Source: CAIVAT01 sp037137455 | GTDB taxonomy: Bacteria; Bacteroidota; Bacteroidia; Bacteroidales; FEN-979 | NCBI GenBank assembly: GCA_037137455.1 | Contig: JBAXKG010000003.1 | Span: 45,896 to 109,895 of the forward strand | Length of the DNA: 64,000 bases | Direction: 5' to 3' | Shown here: positions 8,494 through 18,228 of the stretch, piece by piece | Position numbering within the stretch: the first letter of the stretch is position 1 | Layout of the letters: each line of letters begins with the position of its first letter | Made by a program: the position numbers and the translations under genes | Notes under the pieces: model-generated | What the model saw: only the letters and a program-made list of their open reading frames with translations | The model's database searches: none | What the model was told of the DNA's origin: nothing

Positions 8494-9633
8494 TTATAAA
8501 TTGAAAAGATTAATGTTTTCTGCAAGCATTTCAGGATTTGCAATATATGATTTGGCATATGCGAATGCATTATCGGAATAGGTGGCAAATGCATTTTGGT
8601 CAAGAGCGGCAAAAAAATCAATCGCTTCTTTAAACCGGCCAGGGTTTTCAAGGGGAATATCCATTCCTATCCCCGACTTCTCGAGATCCCTCCATGGTGT
8701 ACGGTCGCTGATTATTACCGGGCACCCGGCCATGAAGCTTTCTAAAATCGTATGTCCGAAGTTTTCACCGGTTGTAGGTAAAAGCATCACATCAAATCCC
8801 TGCAGTTCTTCAAGGATTTTTTCACTCGGAATGCTTCCGCGATAAGTAACGGTTACGTTCGCCGGCATAGCGCCGATAATCTCTTTACATTCATTCCAGT
8901 AAGCCTCATCATATACCGGCCCGATAATATCATACCGGATTTCGTAGTTTCTGCACTGGTTCAGAATTTCAAGTGCATACAACTGGTTCTTTTCAGGCGA
9001 GATACGAGCCACGGTTACCATGGTTAATTTGCCTGCGGTTTTCTGCTTGCGAATAGGAGGTCGTGAGACTTTTCTCGGCAATTCCCGGGCTTCAGCGATT
9101 TTGATATTTTCACCAATATGTGCCCTGATATCGGAAGTTTCGTGGGCTATAACAGAATGAAACACCGTTCCATGATAAAACCTGATCATTTTCATCAGGG
9201 TAAGGAAACTTTTTTTTCTGAATGATTTCACTCCAAGCGCCCCCTGTCCGAGAACCCCATGCGAAGCAATGATAATACTTTTATGCCGATCTATTTTGGC
9301 TAATAACAGGGGTAAAAAAGAAAACCAAAAACCGAAAAGGAGGTGAATATAAACCACATCATATTTCCTTTCATTCAATAACCGATTGAACAGTCCAATC
9401 TTGTGGTTAGCCGCAGAGACATAAAAGACATTTACATTCGGGGAAATCACATTCCACCGATCAGGAATTATTTCCGGGTAAGGGATAGATTCAGTGTAAT
9501 CGGTATCGCTGGTTACAATATAGAATTCAAAATTATCCTTCAAATAGTCAACCTGGTTCATAAAAGCCCGAATGGTGCCACCTGCCTTGTATCCCGGCCA
9601 ATAATAATCGGTAAACGAAAGGATCTTCTTCAT
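8494..9633 (-). CDS. family 4 glycosyltransferase (GT-B)
   Basis: This 379-residue retaining GT4 enzyme has the N-terminal donor-fold start MKKILSFTDYYWPGYKAGGT with its glycine-rich loop. The TMVTVARISPEKNQLYALE segment (about 204-222) opens the C-terminal Rossmann domain. The catalytic EX7E motif is E290-E298 in TGENFGHTILE, followed by GCPVIISDRTPWRDLE. The start is 1 bp after the stop of the preceding GT4 gene. It is part of the polysaccharide repeat-unit assembly line; donor sugar unknown. Confidence 0.93.
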   Translation of the reverse strand: MKKILSFTDYYWPGYKAGGTIRAFMNQVDYLKDNFEFYIVTSDTDYTESIPYPEIIPDRWNVISPNVNVFYVSAANHKIGLFNRLLNERKYDVVYIHLLFGFWFSFLPLLLAKIDRHKSIIIASHGVLGQGALGVKSFRKKSFLTLMKMIRFYHGTVFHSVIAHETSDIRAHIGENIKIAEARELPRKVSRPPIRKQKTAGKLTMVTVARISPEKNQLYALEILNQCRNYEIRYDIIGPVYDEAYWNECKEIIGAMPANVTVTYRGSIPSEKILEELQGFDVMLLPTTGENFGHTILESFMAGCPVIISDRTPWRDLEKSGIGMDIPLENPGRFKEAIDFFAALDQNAFATYSDNAFAYAKSYIANPEMLAENINLFNL

Positions 9634-9634
9634 G

Positions 9635-10627
9635 TCATTCTTTTAATAATTGCTCGTAGATGGTGGCAAATTGCATCCCGATTTCTTCGGGTTGGAATCG
9701 TTTAACATTTTTAAACCCTTTAATAATCAAAGTGTTTCGCAGCGTGGAATCGTTTATAAGCTGGATTACAGCTTCCCTGATCGCTTCAGTATTTTCAACA
9801 TCAATAACCATGGCAGCATCGCCAGCAACTTCAGGCAGCGAGGTATTATTGCCGGTGATCACCGGTCTGCCGATGGCATTGGCTTCAAGAATTGGCAATC
9901 CAAATCCCTCATACAGGGAAGCAAAGAGAACGATATCGGCGTTGCGATAGTGATCCAGCACCTCATTGTATGGCAGGTTGAAAAAGTTTTCATATCTGAT
10001 ACCGTATTTTGTTAGCAATGCAGTATGTTCGTCGGTTAATTTTCCAATGATTACAAGTTTCAAATTGAGTCCTTCCAACGCCGGAATAACGCGGTGAAGA
10101 TTTTTATTAGGGGTTGTGCCAATTTGAATGATCACCGGGCATGCATCATTAAACTCACGTGGAAAAGGCTTAATATCTGAAGAAATGCAATCATGAACCA
10201 CCAAAATTTTTTCGGCATTTATCCCGGTTTTCTGGATCAATTCCTGTTTGATGAATTCAGATATAACGGTTATGTACCTGACTCGCATAGCAGGCATAGT
10301 AAACCAGAAAAACTTCAGCACCGCAAGCCGCAAGCCCCCGCCCGAAGAAAGAATGCGCAGATCGTGAATGGTCAGGATGGTTTTTCGTTTTTTCATGAAA
10401 ACAGCGATATAATGAACATCGCCGGTAATATGATTCACTTCAGCCTGATGGAAGGCGGAATCAATAGCGTTGAAAATCCTTTTCCACAAACCAATGCTGT
10501 TGTGCTTCATCACATAACGTGAAGAGCCAACCTGTGCAGGGAGTGCGGCGATGATTGTATCGAAAAGCTCTTCAATACTATGATGCCAGGGGGCATTGGC
10601 TTTACGAAAAAAAAATACAGTTCGCAT
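9635..10627 (-). CDS. family 4 glycosyltransferase (GT-B)
   Basis: This 330-residue enzyme is related in fold, but not closely in sequence, to its downstream neighbour. Visible features are TVISEFIKQEL (about 120-130), PVIIQIGTTPNKNLHRVI at the domain junction, and the EX7E motif E240-E248 in LYEGFGLPILEANAIGRPVI. A TGNNTSLPEVAGDAAMVID segment follows, the usual GT4 nucleotide-binding end. The N-terminus is short and starts directly in the fold. It is the first biosynthetic gene of the cluster, 50 bp downstream of a single-domain response regulator gene on the same strand. Confidence 0.92.
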   Translation of the reverse strand: MRTVFFFRKANAPWHHSIEELFDTIIAALPAQVGSSRYVMKHNSIGLWKRIFNAIDSAFHQAEVNHITGDVHYIAVFMKKRKTILTIHDLRILSSGGGLRLAVLKFFWFTMPAMRVRYITVISEFIKQELIQKTGINAEKILVVHDCISSDIKPFPREFNDACPVIIQIGTTPNKNLHRVIPALEGLNLKLVIIGKLTDEHTALLTKYGIRYENFFNLPYNEVLDHYRNADIVLFASLYEGFGLPILEANAIGRPVITGNNTSLPEVAGDAAMVIDVENTEAIREAVIQLINDSTLRNTLIIKGFKNVKRFQPEEIGMQFATIYEQLLKE

Positions 10628-10677
10628 GAGATGACTTCAATCTGAGTTCAATAACATTCAGAAGGTTATACATCAAT

Positions 10678-11118
10678 TTAATCGTTGTCCATTAAAAATT
10701 TTTTTATCTTGGAAAAAGCTTTTTTTACCGGAGTGTTGTCAGACTTATTCTTCATCTCAGACTCTATTTCCTTTAAAACAGGCAGAAGATTTTCAAAAGC
10801 CTTTTCATCTTTTTTAATATACTCACGGGCTCCTTGCTTAATTGATTGCACAGCCAGTTTAACATTTTTTTGCCCCGACATGAAGATGACCCGGAGGTCG
10901 GGTTTATATGCCCTGATTTTTTGTAAAACCTCCACTCCGTTTACCATCCCAAGTTGCTGATCCATAATAATTACATCCGGAACTCTTTCTTCGTATACCT
11001 GAAGAAGGCATTCCAGTCCGTTATCCACATGTTTTATTTCATCATATCCCTCATTTTTCAATAATTCAATGAGCATTGTTGCATAAAAGGGATCATCCTC
11101 AACCAGGAGTATAAACAT
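10678..11118 (-). CDS. single-domain response regulator
   Basis: This 146-residue CheY-like receiver has acidic residues E7-D8-D9 (LLVEDD), phosphoacceptor D53 (VIIMDQQLG), S81 (IFMSGQ) and K103 (YIKKDEK). After the receiver (about 120 residues) there is only a lysine-rich tail without an output domain. It may relay phosphate between the hybrid kinase encoded divergently at 11265 and another protein, for instance via that kinase's HPt domain. It also heads the polysaccharide gene row. The Lys-Asp spacing at the end of the receiver resembles that of the membrane-anchored regulator at 5413, but no HTH is present in either. Confidence 0.9.
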   Translation of the reverse strand: MFILLVEDDPFYATMLIELLKNEGYDEIKHVDNGLECLLQVYEERVPDVIIMDQQLGMVNGVEVLQKIRAYKPDLRVIFMSGQKNVKLAVQSIKQGAREYIKKDEKAFENLLPVLKEIESEMKNKSDNTPVKKAFSKIKKFLMDND

Positions 11119-11159
11119 GGCTCTGAATTTTATTGGTTAGCAAGATAAATATTTTTCAC

Positions 11160-11167
11160 TACTTTTG
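11160..11167 (+). promoter_or_regulatory. TAnnTTTG promoter element for the plus-strand hybrid kinase
   Basis: The plus strand reads TACTTTTG, about 98 bp upstream of the hybrid kinase start. It matches the Bacteroidota -7 consensus. It nearly abuts a minus-strand copy at 11183-11190, so the two candidate start points would lie within a few bases of each other. Confidence 0.4.
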
Positions 11168-11182
11168 ATGAAGAACTTTACA

Positions 11183-11190
11183 CAAAGTTA
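11183..11190 (-). promoter_or_regulatory. TAnnTTTG promoter element for the response regulator / polysaccharide row
   Basis: The minus strand reads TAACTTTG, 65 bp upstream of the single-domain response regulator. If used, it would drive the regulator and possibly the ten-gene polysaccharide row downstream. No clear -33 element was found. Confidence 0.4.
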
Positions 11191-11264
11191 ATACTTTTTG
11201 ATACGGATAATGAACCCCTTGCAATATAACCATCCAAAGAAATATTAATCTTTCAAAAATTATT

Positions 11265-14200
11265 ATGGAAAAGGACATACAAAAGACTTTACTTGAATTG
11301 TCTTTTTCAATAGGAAGCAACGCCGAAAGTTCCAAATTTGACCTGGCCAAATACCTTCAAAACACACTTCCGGTATTTCTTGAAAAACTTGATCTAAGCG
11401 GAGCCTGTGTATTGCAACTTGCTGATCATGGGTTTCAGGTTATATACGAACGAAGCCATGTTGAAAATCCGTGTTTCCCCATATCAGAAATTACAGAGAG
11501 ACAATTCGTGAGATCTTCAGAATCCTCACATACTCAATCATATCAAATAATTAAGGAAATATTATTTCATCATATTTTTAATCTTGACAATTTTGGAGTT
11601 CTGATTCTTTCGGGCGAAAAGAAATTAACTTCTGACCTGCTTTTACAGTTACACCCGGTAATTTCCATGCTTGCCCATGCATGTAATTTTTACTCCGGGA
11701 TCAGTAAGCTAATGAAATCGGAAGAAAAGTTGAAGCAGGAACGTAATCTTTTTCACACCATTATTGATAACATACCTGATCCCATTTATGTAAAGGACCT
11801 CGATGGGCGAAAAATCCTCCTCAATAAAGCAGAGGCTGATCTGCTTGGAGTAGCTTCAATTGATGCGGCAATTGGCAAAACCGATGAAGATTTTTATCCC
11901 GTGGAGATAGCTGAAAAAACCAGGTTGGAAGACAAACGGATCCTTGACCTTAAAACGCCAATGATTCATGAAGAGGGCAGGCTTATTACCCGGACTGGGG
12001 AAGAGCTGTGGTTTGAAGGAAATAAAATTCCATTTTTTGACGAAAATGGTGAGGTTTTGGGAATTGTGGGGATAAGCCATAACATTACAAACCGTAAGAA
12101 AGCAGAAAAAGAAATCCAGGAGAGTGAAGAAAAACTGGGTAAACTTCTTCACCTGCAAAACCTGTTAACACAATTGGCAACAGAATTTATTAATATTCCC
12201 GTTGAAAACAGTGATGAAGCAGTAAACAGGCTGCTTACGATTATTGGTGAGCAAAACCAGATAGACCGGGTTTATATTTTCAGCTACGATTTCGAGTCCA
12301 AAACCATGTCGAACACACATGAATGGTGTGCCGAAGGGGTTAGTCCTGAGATTGACAATCTTCAAATAATACCTCACTCTTTACTGCCTTCCTGGGTTGA
12401 AACACATTTAAAAGGAGAGATTCTGACAGTTCCTGATGTTAGCGAATTGCCCGTGGATGGCGTTTTACGTCAGATACTTGAACCACAAGGCATCAAGACG
12501 CTAATCACGGTTCCAATGATTTTAAATGGCGAGTGCCTTGGATTTGTCGGATTTGATTCAGTAAGAATAGTAAAACAATGGAGTGGGGAAGAAATTACTT
12601 TTCTCCGTTTGTTAGCCGATTTGCTTTGCAATGTCGTTGACCGGAAACGAACCGAAAAGACGCTTGTTACGCGTGAGGCATATCTAAAGTCGATATTTGA
12701 CAATGTTCCTTACCTGATGTGGCTGAAAGACACAGAAGGCCGGTATTTGATTGTTAACCAGCCATTTCTTGATTATTTTAGTTTTACGATTCATGATTAT
12801 CCGATTGGTAAAACGGCCCATGACCTATGGTTGTCAAATATTTCACAAAATTTTGTCGATCAGGACAATGAAGTATTAAAAACACGAAAATTAAAGGTTG
12901 TTGAGGAACAGGTTGACTTTCATGGAAAAATGGTCTGGTTCGAAATTTTCAGGGCGCCAATAATAGATCCTAATGGCAAGCTTCTTGGAACAACTGGCAT
13001 TGCGCGTGATATCACCAGCAGGATCATGGCTGACCATGAATTAAAAAAAGCCACAGAGGCTGCTGAATCTTCAAATATTGCTAAAACCCGTTTCCTTGCA
13101 AATATGAGTCACGAAATACGTACTCCCCTCAATGCAATTACCGGCATGATCAGGCTGTTTCGTGAAACCTCTCTCGATCCGTCACAATTGAAATTGCTTG
13201 GCAATATGAATACGGCATCGGAAAACCTGTTGACTGTTATTAATGATATCCTGGATTTCTCAAAAATTGAATCAGGACAGATTACTCTTGATAGAACAGA
13301 CTTTAATATTAATGAGTTATGTCGCAGGGTATATGATGCCAATGAATACCGGGCAGAGGGAAAAAACATTAAACTGCAATATTCAGTTGACCCTGCCATT
13401 CCTGAGTTTTTAAAAGGAGATCCGGTTCGTCTTCATCAGGTTCTAAATAACCTTGTTAGTAATGCAATTAAATTTACCAATGAAGGCGGGGTTGAAATGC
13501 ATTTTAAACTTATTGGAGAGGACAAAAATATCAGTACAATTCTTTTCGTGGTAGAGGATACAGGAATCGGCATAAGTCCGGAAAACCAAAAGAGAATATT
13601 TAACAGTTTCCAGCAGGAGGATGAAAGCATCACACGTACTTACGGGGGAACCGGTCTGGGTTTGCCCATCAGCAAGCAATTGGTGGAGCTCATGGGAGGC
13701 GAACTTAGCCTTGAGAGTACCAAGCACAAAGGCAGCAGCTTTTTCTTTACACTTAACATCCCAAATGGATCGGCCGTCGGATGTGAAATTGAAAAACCTG
13801 CAGTTGAACCCGGATCAGCGAATTTAACCGGATATAGGATTTTGTTGGTTGAAGATAATAAATTCAACCAGTTTATTGCTCAGTCTATTCTTGAAAAGTG
13901 GGGTGGGGCGGTGATGATCGCCGAAGATGGCCAACAGGCTGTAGATAATCTTTCTTCCGGCAAATTTGACTTGATATTGATGGATATTCAGATGCCGGTA
14001 ATGGATGGTTTAACTGCGGCTAAAATTATCAGGAACAAACTCAATTTGCAAACTCCTATACTTGCGCTTACGGCCAACGTAGTGAAAGGGATTGTAGAAA
14101 GATGTGAAGAGGCCGGCATGCAGGGTTATATTTCAAAGCCATTTGATGAAAATGAACTTTACACGAAAATCATGGCGGTAATTGGTAAAAATCAGGGATA

Positions 14201-14576
14201 TGATGAATCAGCCCCTCTGATTTCGCCTGAAGTTATAGTTGCCGACACATCCAGGTTATCAAAAATGGTTGGTAATGATAAGTCGATGCTGAATAGAATG
14301 ATTCTCAAGTTTCTTGAGGTTACTCCTGCATATATGAACGAATTATCTGATGCAGCTGTGAACAATGATCCTGATGCTATAAGCCGGATGTCGCATAAAA
14401 TAAAATCGAGCGTTGACCTTGTTTCAACTGACAAAGTTCGCGACCTTATTAAACAGATCAATGAAAAAAGTAAATCGCCCGGGGAGATCGAAAATCTTCG
14501 TGAAATGATTAAAGAATTTTCCATGCAATTTGAATTATTGGTCAGGCAGCTGAATGATGTTGTCAACATGAGTTAA
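11265..14576 (+). CDS. hybrid sensor histidine kinase (PAS-GAF-PAS-HisKA-HATPase-REC-HPt)
   Basis: This 1103-residue protein has no membrane segment, so it is probably a cytoplasmic sensor. Domains in order: an N-terminal region of unknown fold (1-155); PAS/PAC (about 160-280, ending GIVGISHNITNRKKAE); GAF (about 300-460); a second PAS/PAC (about 475-595); HisKA with H616 in MSHEIRTPLN; HATPase with N-box NLVSNAIKFTN, DTGIGI and GGTGLGL; a receiver with D907 (LMDIQMP) and KPF; and a C-terminal HPt with H1044 in MSHKIKSSVDL. All phosphorelay residues are present, so it can in principle carry His-Asp-His transfer and pass phosphate to a separate regulator such as the divergent one at 10678. The DUF218 gene follows 22 bp downstream. 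Confidence 0.93.
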   Translation: MEKDIQKTLLELSFSIGSNAESSKFDLAKYLQNTLPVFLEKLDLSGACVLQLADHGFQVIYERSHVENPCFPISEITERQFVRSSESSHTQSYQIIKEILFHHIFNLDNFGVLILSGEKKLTSDLLLQLHPVISMLAHACNFYSGISKLMKSEEKLKQERNLFHTIIDNIPDPIYVKDLDGRKILLNKAEADLLGVASIDAAIGKTDEDFYPVEIAEKTRLEDKRILDLKTPMIHEEGRLITRTGEELWFEGNKIPFFDENGEVLGIVGISHNITNRKKAEKEIQESEEKLGKLLHLQNLLTQLATEFINIPVENSDEAVNRLLTIIGEQNQIDRVYIFSYDFESKTMSNTHEWCAEGVSPEIDNLQIIPHSLLPSWVETHLKGEILTVPDVSELPVDGVLRQILEPQGIKTLITVPMILNGECLGFVGFDSVRIVKQWSGEEITFLRLLADLLCNVVDRKRTEKTLVTREAYLKSIFDNVPYLMWLKDTEGRYLIVNQPFLDYFSFTIHDYPIGKTAHDLWLSNISQNFVDQDNEVLKTRKLKVVEEQVDFHGKMVWFEIFRAPIIDPNGKLLGTTGIARDITSRIMADHELKKATEAAESSNIAKTRFLANMSHEIRTPLNAITGMIRLFRETSLDPSQLKLLGNMNTASENLLTVINDILDFSKIESGQITLDRTDFNINELCRRVYDANEYRAEGKNIKLQYSVDPAIPEFLKGDPVRLHQVLNNLVSNAIKFTNEGGVEMHFKLIGEDKNISTILFVVEDTGIGISPENQKRIFNSFQQEDESITRTYGGTGLGLPISKQLVELMGGELSLESTKHKGSSFFFTLNIPNGSAVGCEIEKPAVEPGSANLTGYRILLVEDNKFNQFIAQSILEKWGGAVMIAEDGQQAVDNLSSGKFDLILMDIQMPVMDGLTAAKIIRNKLNLQTPILALTANVVKGIVERCEEAGMQGYISKPFDENELYTKIMAVIGKNQGYDESAPLISPEVIVADTSRLSKMVGNDKSMLNRMILKFLEVTPAYMNELSDAAVNNDPDAISRMSHKIKSSVDLVSTDKVRDLIKQINEKSKSPGEIENLREMIKEFSMQFELLVRQLNDVVNMS

Positions 14577-14598
14577 TTTACAGAAGGGTCTTGAAATC

Positions 14599-15381
14599 AT
14601 GTATGGCTTAGATTTTATATTTTACAAGACATTCCTGCAATTCGTGATGCCACTGGGAGTGGCATTTATAGGATTTCTGACAGCTTTGATTTTCTTTTTT
14701 AAATGTAAAAGCAAAAGAACGGGTTTTATTTTGTTTATGAGTTCAATTGCATGGCTATGGCTCTGGAGTATGCCTTTGTGGAGTGATTTCATACGAAACA
14801 GATTAGAGTCGCAATTTAAATACCGGCCCGTTTCAACGTATCCTGAGGCAGATGCAATTGTCGTATTGGGAGGCGGAATAAGGGGATATGCAGGATCAGC
14901 AATGCCGTCACTTGACCTGAACGGGGCTGCAGACCGGGAATTGTTTGCAGCGCAGCTTTTTCATGCGGGCAAATCACATGTGGTTATTTTAAGCGGCGGA
15001 GCAGATCCGATAATCAGAACTGGTATTTCGGCCCTTGCCATGAAGGAATTTCTTTTAATTCTTGGAGTTCCGGGCGCATCAATACGGATTGGTTCCGGTA
15101 GCAGGAACACCGTTGAAAATATGCAGGAGGTCGGGAAAATGATGAAAGAAATGAAAGGAGACTCAATCTTACTTGTAACATCGGCCCTGCATATGCCACG
15201 CGCTGTTTGGCTTTTTGCCCGCAGCGGACTTCATGTGATACCGGCCCCTGCCGATTTTGAATCTATTCCTGTTCCATTTCGATTAATCAGGTTACTGCCT
15301 GATGCTGAAGCATTGGGAAACAGCTCGCGTGCAGCAAAGGAGCTGATAGGATTATGGTCCTATAAACTTATCGGGTATTAA
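14599..15381 (+). CDS. YdcF/ElyC/SanA-family DUF218 membrane protein
   Basis: This 260-residue protein has two N-terminal membrane helices (about 12-34 and 41-60) and a DUF218 domain (about 84-255): DAIVVLGGGIRGY, HVVILSGGADP, RNTVENMQEVGKMM and ILLVTSALHMPRAVWLF. E. coli relatives ElyC and SanA act in envelope and lipid-carrier-related processes; the biochemical activity is unresolved. It lies 22 bp after the hybrid kinase on the same strand, suggesting co-transcription and a link between that sensor and the cell envelope. Its last 4 bp overlap the end of the convergent hybrid kinase gene. Confidence 0.88.
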   Translation: MYGLDFIFYKTFLQFVMPLGVAFIGFLTALIFFFKCKSKRTGFILFMSSIAWLWLWSMPLWSDFIRNRLESQFKYRPVSTYPEADAIVVLGGGIRGYAGSAMPSLDLNGAADRELFAAQLFHAGKSHVVILSGGADPIIRTGISALAMKEFLLILGVPGASIRIGSGSRNTVENMQEVGKMMKEMKGDSILLVTSALHMPRAVWLFARSGLHVIPAPADFESIPVPFRLIRLLPDAEALGNSSRAAKELIGLWSYKLIGY

Positions 15382-18218
15382 GCTTCTTGTGGGTTATCCT
15401 CGATCCATTTTTCAAGCTGAGCGATCATCAAAGGGAATTTTATTTTTATTAGCTCAAACAAATTTGGAAGCTTGTCAAGGTTCTGCTTTTCATTAGCATA
15501 AAGATATATGAGATTTATTGTGTCACGTATTGATTGGGTGGCGATGAGGTCCAAACTTGATTTAATTTTATGGGATGTTTGCAGGATATTCTCAAAATCA
15601 TCGGCCTCATATGCATCTATCAACGCCTTATAATATTCCGGGATATACTGCAGAAACTTTACTATCATAGCATGGCTCTGTTTCTTATTATTACCTAAGA
15701 ACCGGAATAGCTTTGATAGGTCATAGTGAATCTCATCCTGCTGCATATCGCTGCCATATATTTCAGGTGGATTGGTTCCATCTAAATAAAACTCAGGTTC
15801 GATACCAACAGCCTTCAATAGTTTTATATACAAATCTTCTTCGTCAAATGGTTTGGTGATATATTCGTTCATCCCGGCATCATAAGCCCGTTGAATTGCC
15901 TCTTTTGTAACATTTGCCGTCAGTGCGAAAATAGGAATATTCTTATTTATTTCGCTCCGGATAATCCTTGTGGCTGTCACTCCATCCATTTCCGGCATTT
16001 GCATATCCATAAGTACAATATCGTAATAAGTTTGTTTGAGATTCTTAACGGCAATGGTGCCATTTTCAGCAATTTCGGTTGATGCCCCCCACTTTTCAAT
16101 GAGTGATTTGACAATGAACTGATTGAATTCGTTATCCTCAACAATCAGGATTTTCTTGTTCTTCAAGGCTGCGGGGTCAAATTTTACTTTCTGATCTTCC
16201 TTCTGGAGCGCCTTTTCATCGGTCGTTATAAATTCCAGAGTAAAAAAGAACCGGCTGCCCTTTCCTTTTTCGCTTTCAACCTGCAGTTCCCCATCCATCA
16301 GGTTCACCAGTTGCTTGCTAATGGCAAGGCCAAGGCCGGTTCCTCCATAAATTCTTGTAACGCTGTCATCTTCCTGCCTGAACCGTTCAAATATGTAGTT
16401 CAGGTTTTCTTTGCTGATCCCGATTCCTGAATCAGTAACCGAAAAAAGCAATCTTGTTTTTGTTTCAGTTTCATCAATCAGTTTGCAGGAAACTTCCACA
16501 CCTCCGGTTTGCGTAAATTTAATAGCATTACTTACAAGATTTGTGAGCACTTGCTGCAGCCGGACAGGATCGCCGATCAAAGCCCTGCCAATCCGCTGAT
16601 CGACACTGGTTGTAAGGGTAATCATTTTTTCTTCAGCCGTATGTTCAAGGGAACTGTAAACCCGCCTGATCATTTTTTGCAGGCTGAAGGGTATGGCTTC
16701 CATTTCAATCTTGCCTGCTTCAATTTTCGAAAAATCGAGAATTTCATTAATAATACCTAATAAATTTTCGCCGGAGATAAGTAATTTGTCGTTAAGTTTT
16801 TTCTGTTCTGAAGTCAGAGAAGTGTCGTACAGGAGTTTTGACAAACCAATAACCGCATTTAGAGGAGTACGGATTTCATGACTCATTTTGGCAAGAAAAA
16901 GACTCTTGGAAGAATTGGCTGATTCAGCCTCTGTAGTCGCTTTTCGTAAATCATTCTCAATTTTTTTCCTGGAAGAAATATCGCTGTATTGCCATAGATT
17001 CCCAAGAAATTTCTGATCAAGAAAGATCGGAATATAATCCCGTTCGAAAATCCTGTTATCGGCCAATTCAATTTCCTCGCCAATCACTGGTTTTTTTTCT
17101 CTGAGAATTATATCAATCCGATTTACAAAATAGTCAGGATCAAGGAATAGTTGTTTGGATTGATTAGCAGAATCGGAACAATCTGATCCCAGCAATGCTT
17201 CCGGTTCAACCGGAATGCTGAACATGTTACAAAAAGTTTTATTGATCAGGGCAATATTTCGGTATTGGTCTTCCACAAGAATTCCAGAATTCATATTGGT
17301 TATAAGGGTCGCTAACCGCATGGTGATTGATTCCATTTCATTTTGCGCTTTTTTTTGATCAGTGATATCGCGCTGGATGGAAATAAAATTGGTAAGTTCT
17401 CCCTGTGCATTAAACACTGGCTGAATCTGGAGTCGCACCCAATACGGGCGCCCATTCTTATGATAGTTAACCAGGTCGGCTTCGATAGGAATCATCATGT
17501 TAACAGCTTCCGCAATTTTATTCACGATTTGCTGGTCTGTATCATCACCCTGAAGGATTTCTCCGGGCTTGATCCCTTTCACCTCTTCAAATTTATAGCC
17601 GGTGATGCGTTCAAAACTTCGGTTAACCCATTCTGTAAGGCCGTCTTTGCCTGTAATGATAACAGCATTGTCAGTTTCCTGTGCAATCAAAGATGCCAGC
17701 CGTAATTCAACCTGCATCATAATATTGCCATATATTCCTCCGGCGATATTGCAGATAAAGGACAGGATGGCAACAGTTTCATCATTAAAGTGGTTTTTTT
17801 CAGAACTGACAATACCGAATGCACCAACAGCCTGATCTCCGTTCATAACCGGCACGTAAAGCCTGGAACGTACAATAAAACTTCTTTCAGATGAAATAGA
17901 CCGGTGCTCCGGATCATTCTCAGTATCCGGAATATTTAAAATCTCCCTGGTGCGGAAAACATATCCGGGATGTCGTTCCATTCCTGTACGTTCTGCTTCC
18001 CTCAGTTCCTCATCATTAAATCCTTTGGCAACAAGTAATTTTAACTTGTTTTCATGGAAATCGTAAAGGTAAAGACCCGAAAACTCAATGTCCATAAGAT
18101 CATCAAGCACAGCTTCAACCTCAATTGCCAGATCATTTAAATTATGGATTGTTGTATATCCGGAGGCAAAACGTTTCAACCGGTTTAACAATTGCAGATT
18201 ATCGATAATTTTCATCAT
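15378..18218 (-). CDS. hybrid sensor histidine kinase (GAF-PAS-PAS-HisKA-HATPase-REC-HPt)
   Basis: This 946-residue soluble protein starts with a GAF domain (about 15-165), followed by PAS/PAC (about 175-295, ending FISIQRDITDQKKAQ) and a second PAS (about 300-420). HisKA has H447 in MSHEIRTPLN; HATPase has NLVSNAIKFTQ, DSGIGI and GGTGLGL. The receiver has D738 (LMDMQMP) and KPF, and the terminal HPt has H883 in TSHKIKSSLDL. From HisKA onward it closely resembles the plus-strand hybrid kinase at 11265, so the two are probably paralogues with different sensor halves. The gene lies 10 bp downstream of a GlcG/HbpS-like gene and should be co-transcribed with it. Confidence 0.93.
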   Translation of the reverse strand: MMKIIDNLQLLNRLKRFASGYTTIHNLNDLAIEVEAVLDDLMDIEFSGLYLYDFHENKLKLLVAKGFNDEELREAERTGMERHPGYVFRTREILNIPDTENDPEHRSISSERSFIVRSRLYVPVMNGDQAVGAFGIVSSEKNHFNDETVAILSFICNIAGGIYGNIMMQVELRLASLIAQETDNAVIITGKDGLTEWVNRSFERITGYKFEEVKGIKPGEILQGDDTDQQIVNKIAEAVNMMIPIEADLVNYHKNGRPYWVRLQIQPVFNAQGELTNFISIQRDITDQKKAQNEMESITMRLATLITNMNSGILVEDQYRNIALINKTFCNMFSIPVEPEALLGSDCSDSANQSKQLFLDPDYFVNRIDIILREKKPVIGEEIELADNRIFERDYIPIFLDQKFLGNLWQYSDISSRKKIENDLRKATTEAESANSSKSLFLAKMSHEIRTPLNAVIGLSKLLYDTSLTSEQKKLNDKLLISGENLLGIINEILDFSKIEAGKIEMEAIPFSLQKMIRRVYSSLEHTAEEKMITLTTSVDQRIGRALIGDPVRLQQVLTNLVSNAIKFTQTGGVEVSCKLIDETETKTRLLFSVTDSGIGISKENLNYIFERFRQEDDSVTRIYGGTGLGLAISKQLVNLMDGELQVESEKGKGSRFFFTLEFITTDEKALQKEDQKVKFDPAALKNKKILIVEDNEFNQFIVKSLIEKWGASTEIAENGTIAVKNLKQTYYDIVLMDMQMPEMDGVTATRIIRSEINKNIPIFALTANVTKEAIQRAYDAGMNEYITKPFDEEDLYIKLLKAVGIEPEFYLDGTNPPEIYGSDMQQDEIHYDLSKLFRFLGNNKKQSHAMIVKFLQYIPEYYKALIDAYEADDFENILQTSHKIKSSLDLIATQSIRDTINLIYLYANEKQNLDKLPNLFELIKIKFPLMIAQLEKWIEDNPQEA

Positions 18219-18228
18219 GGAATAAACA

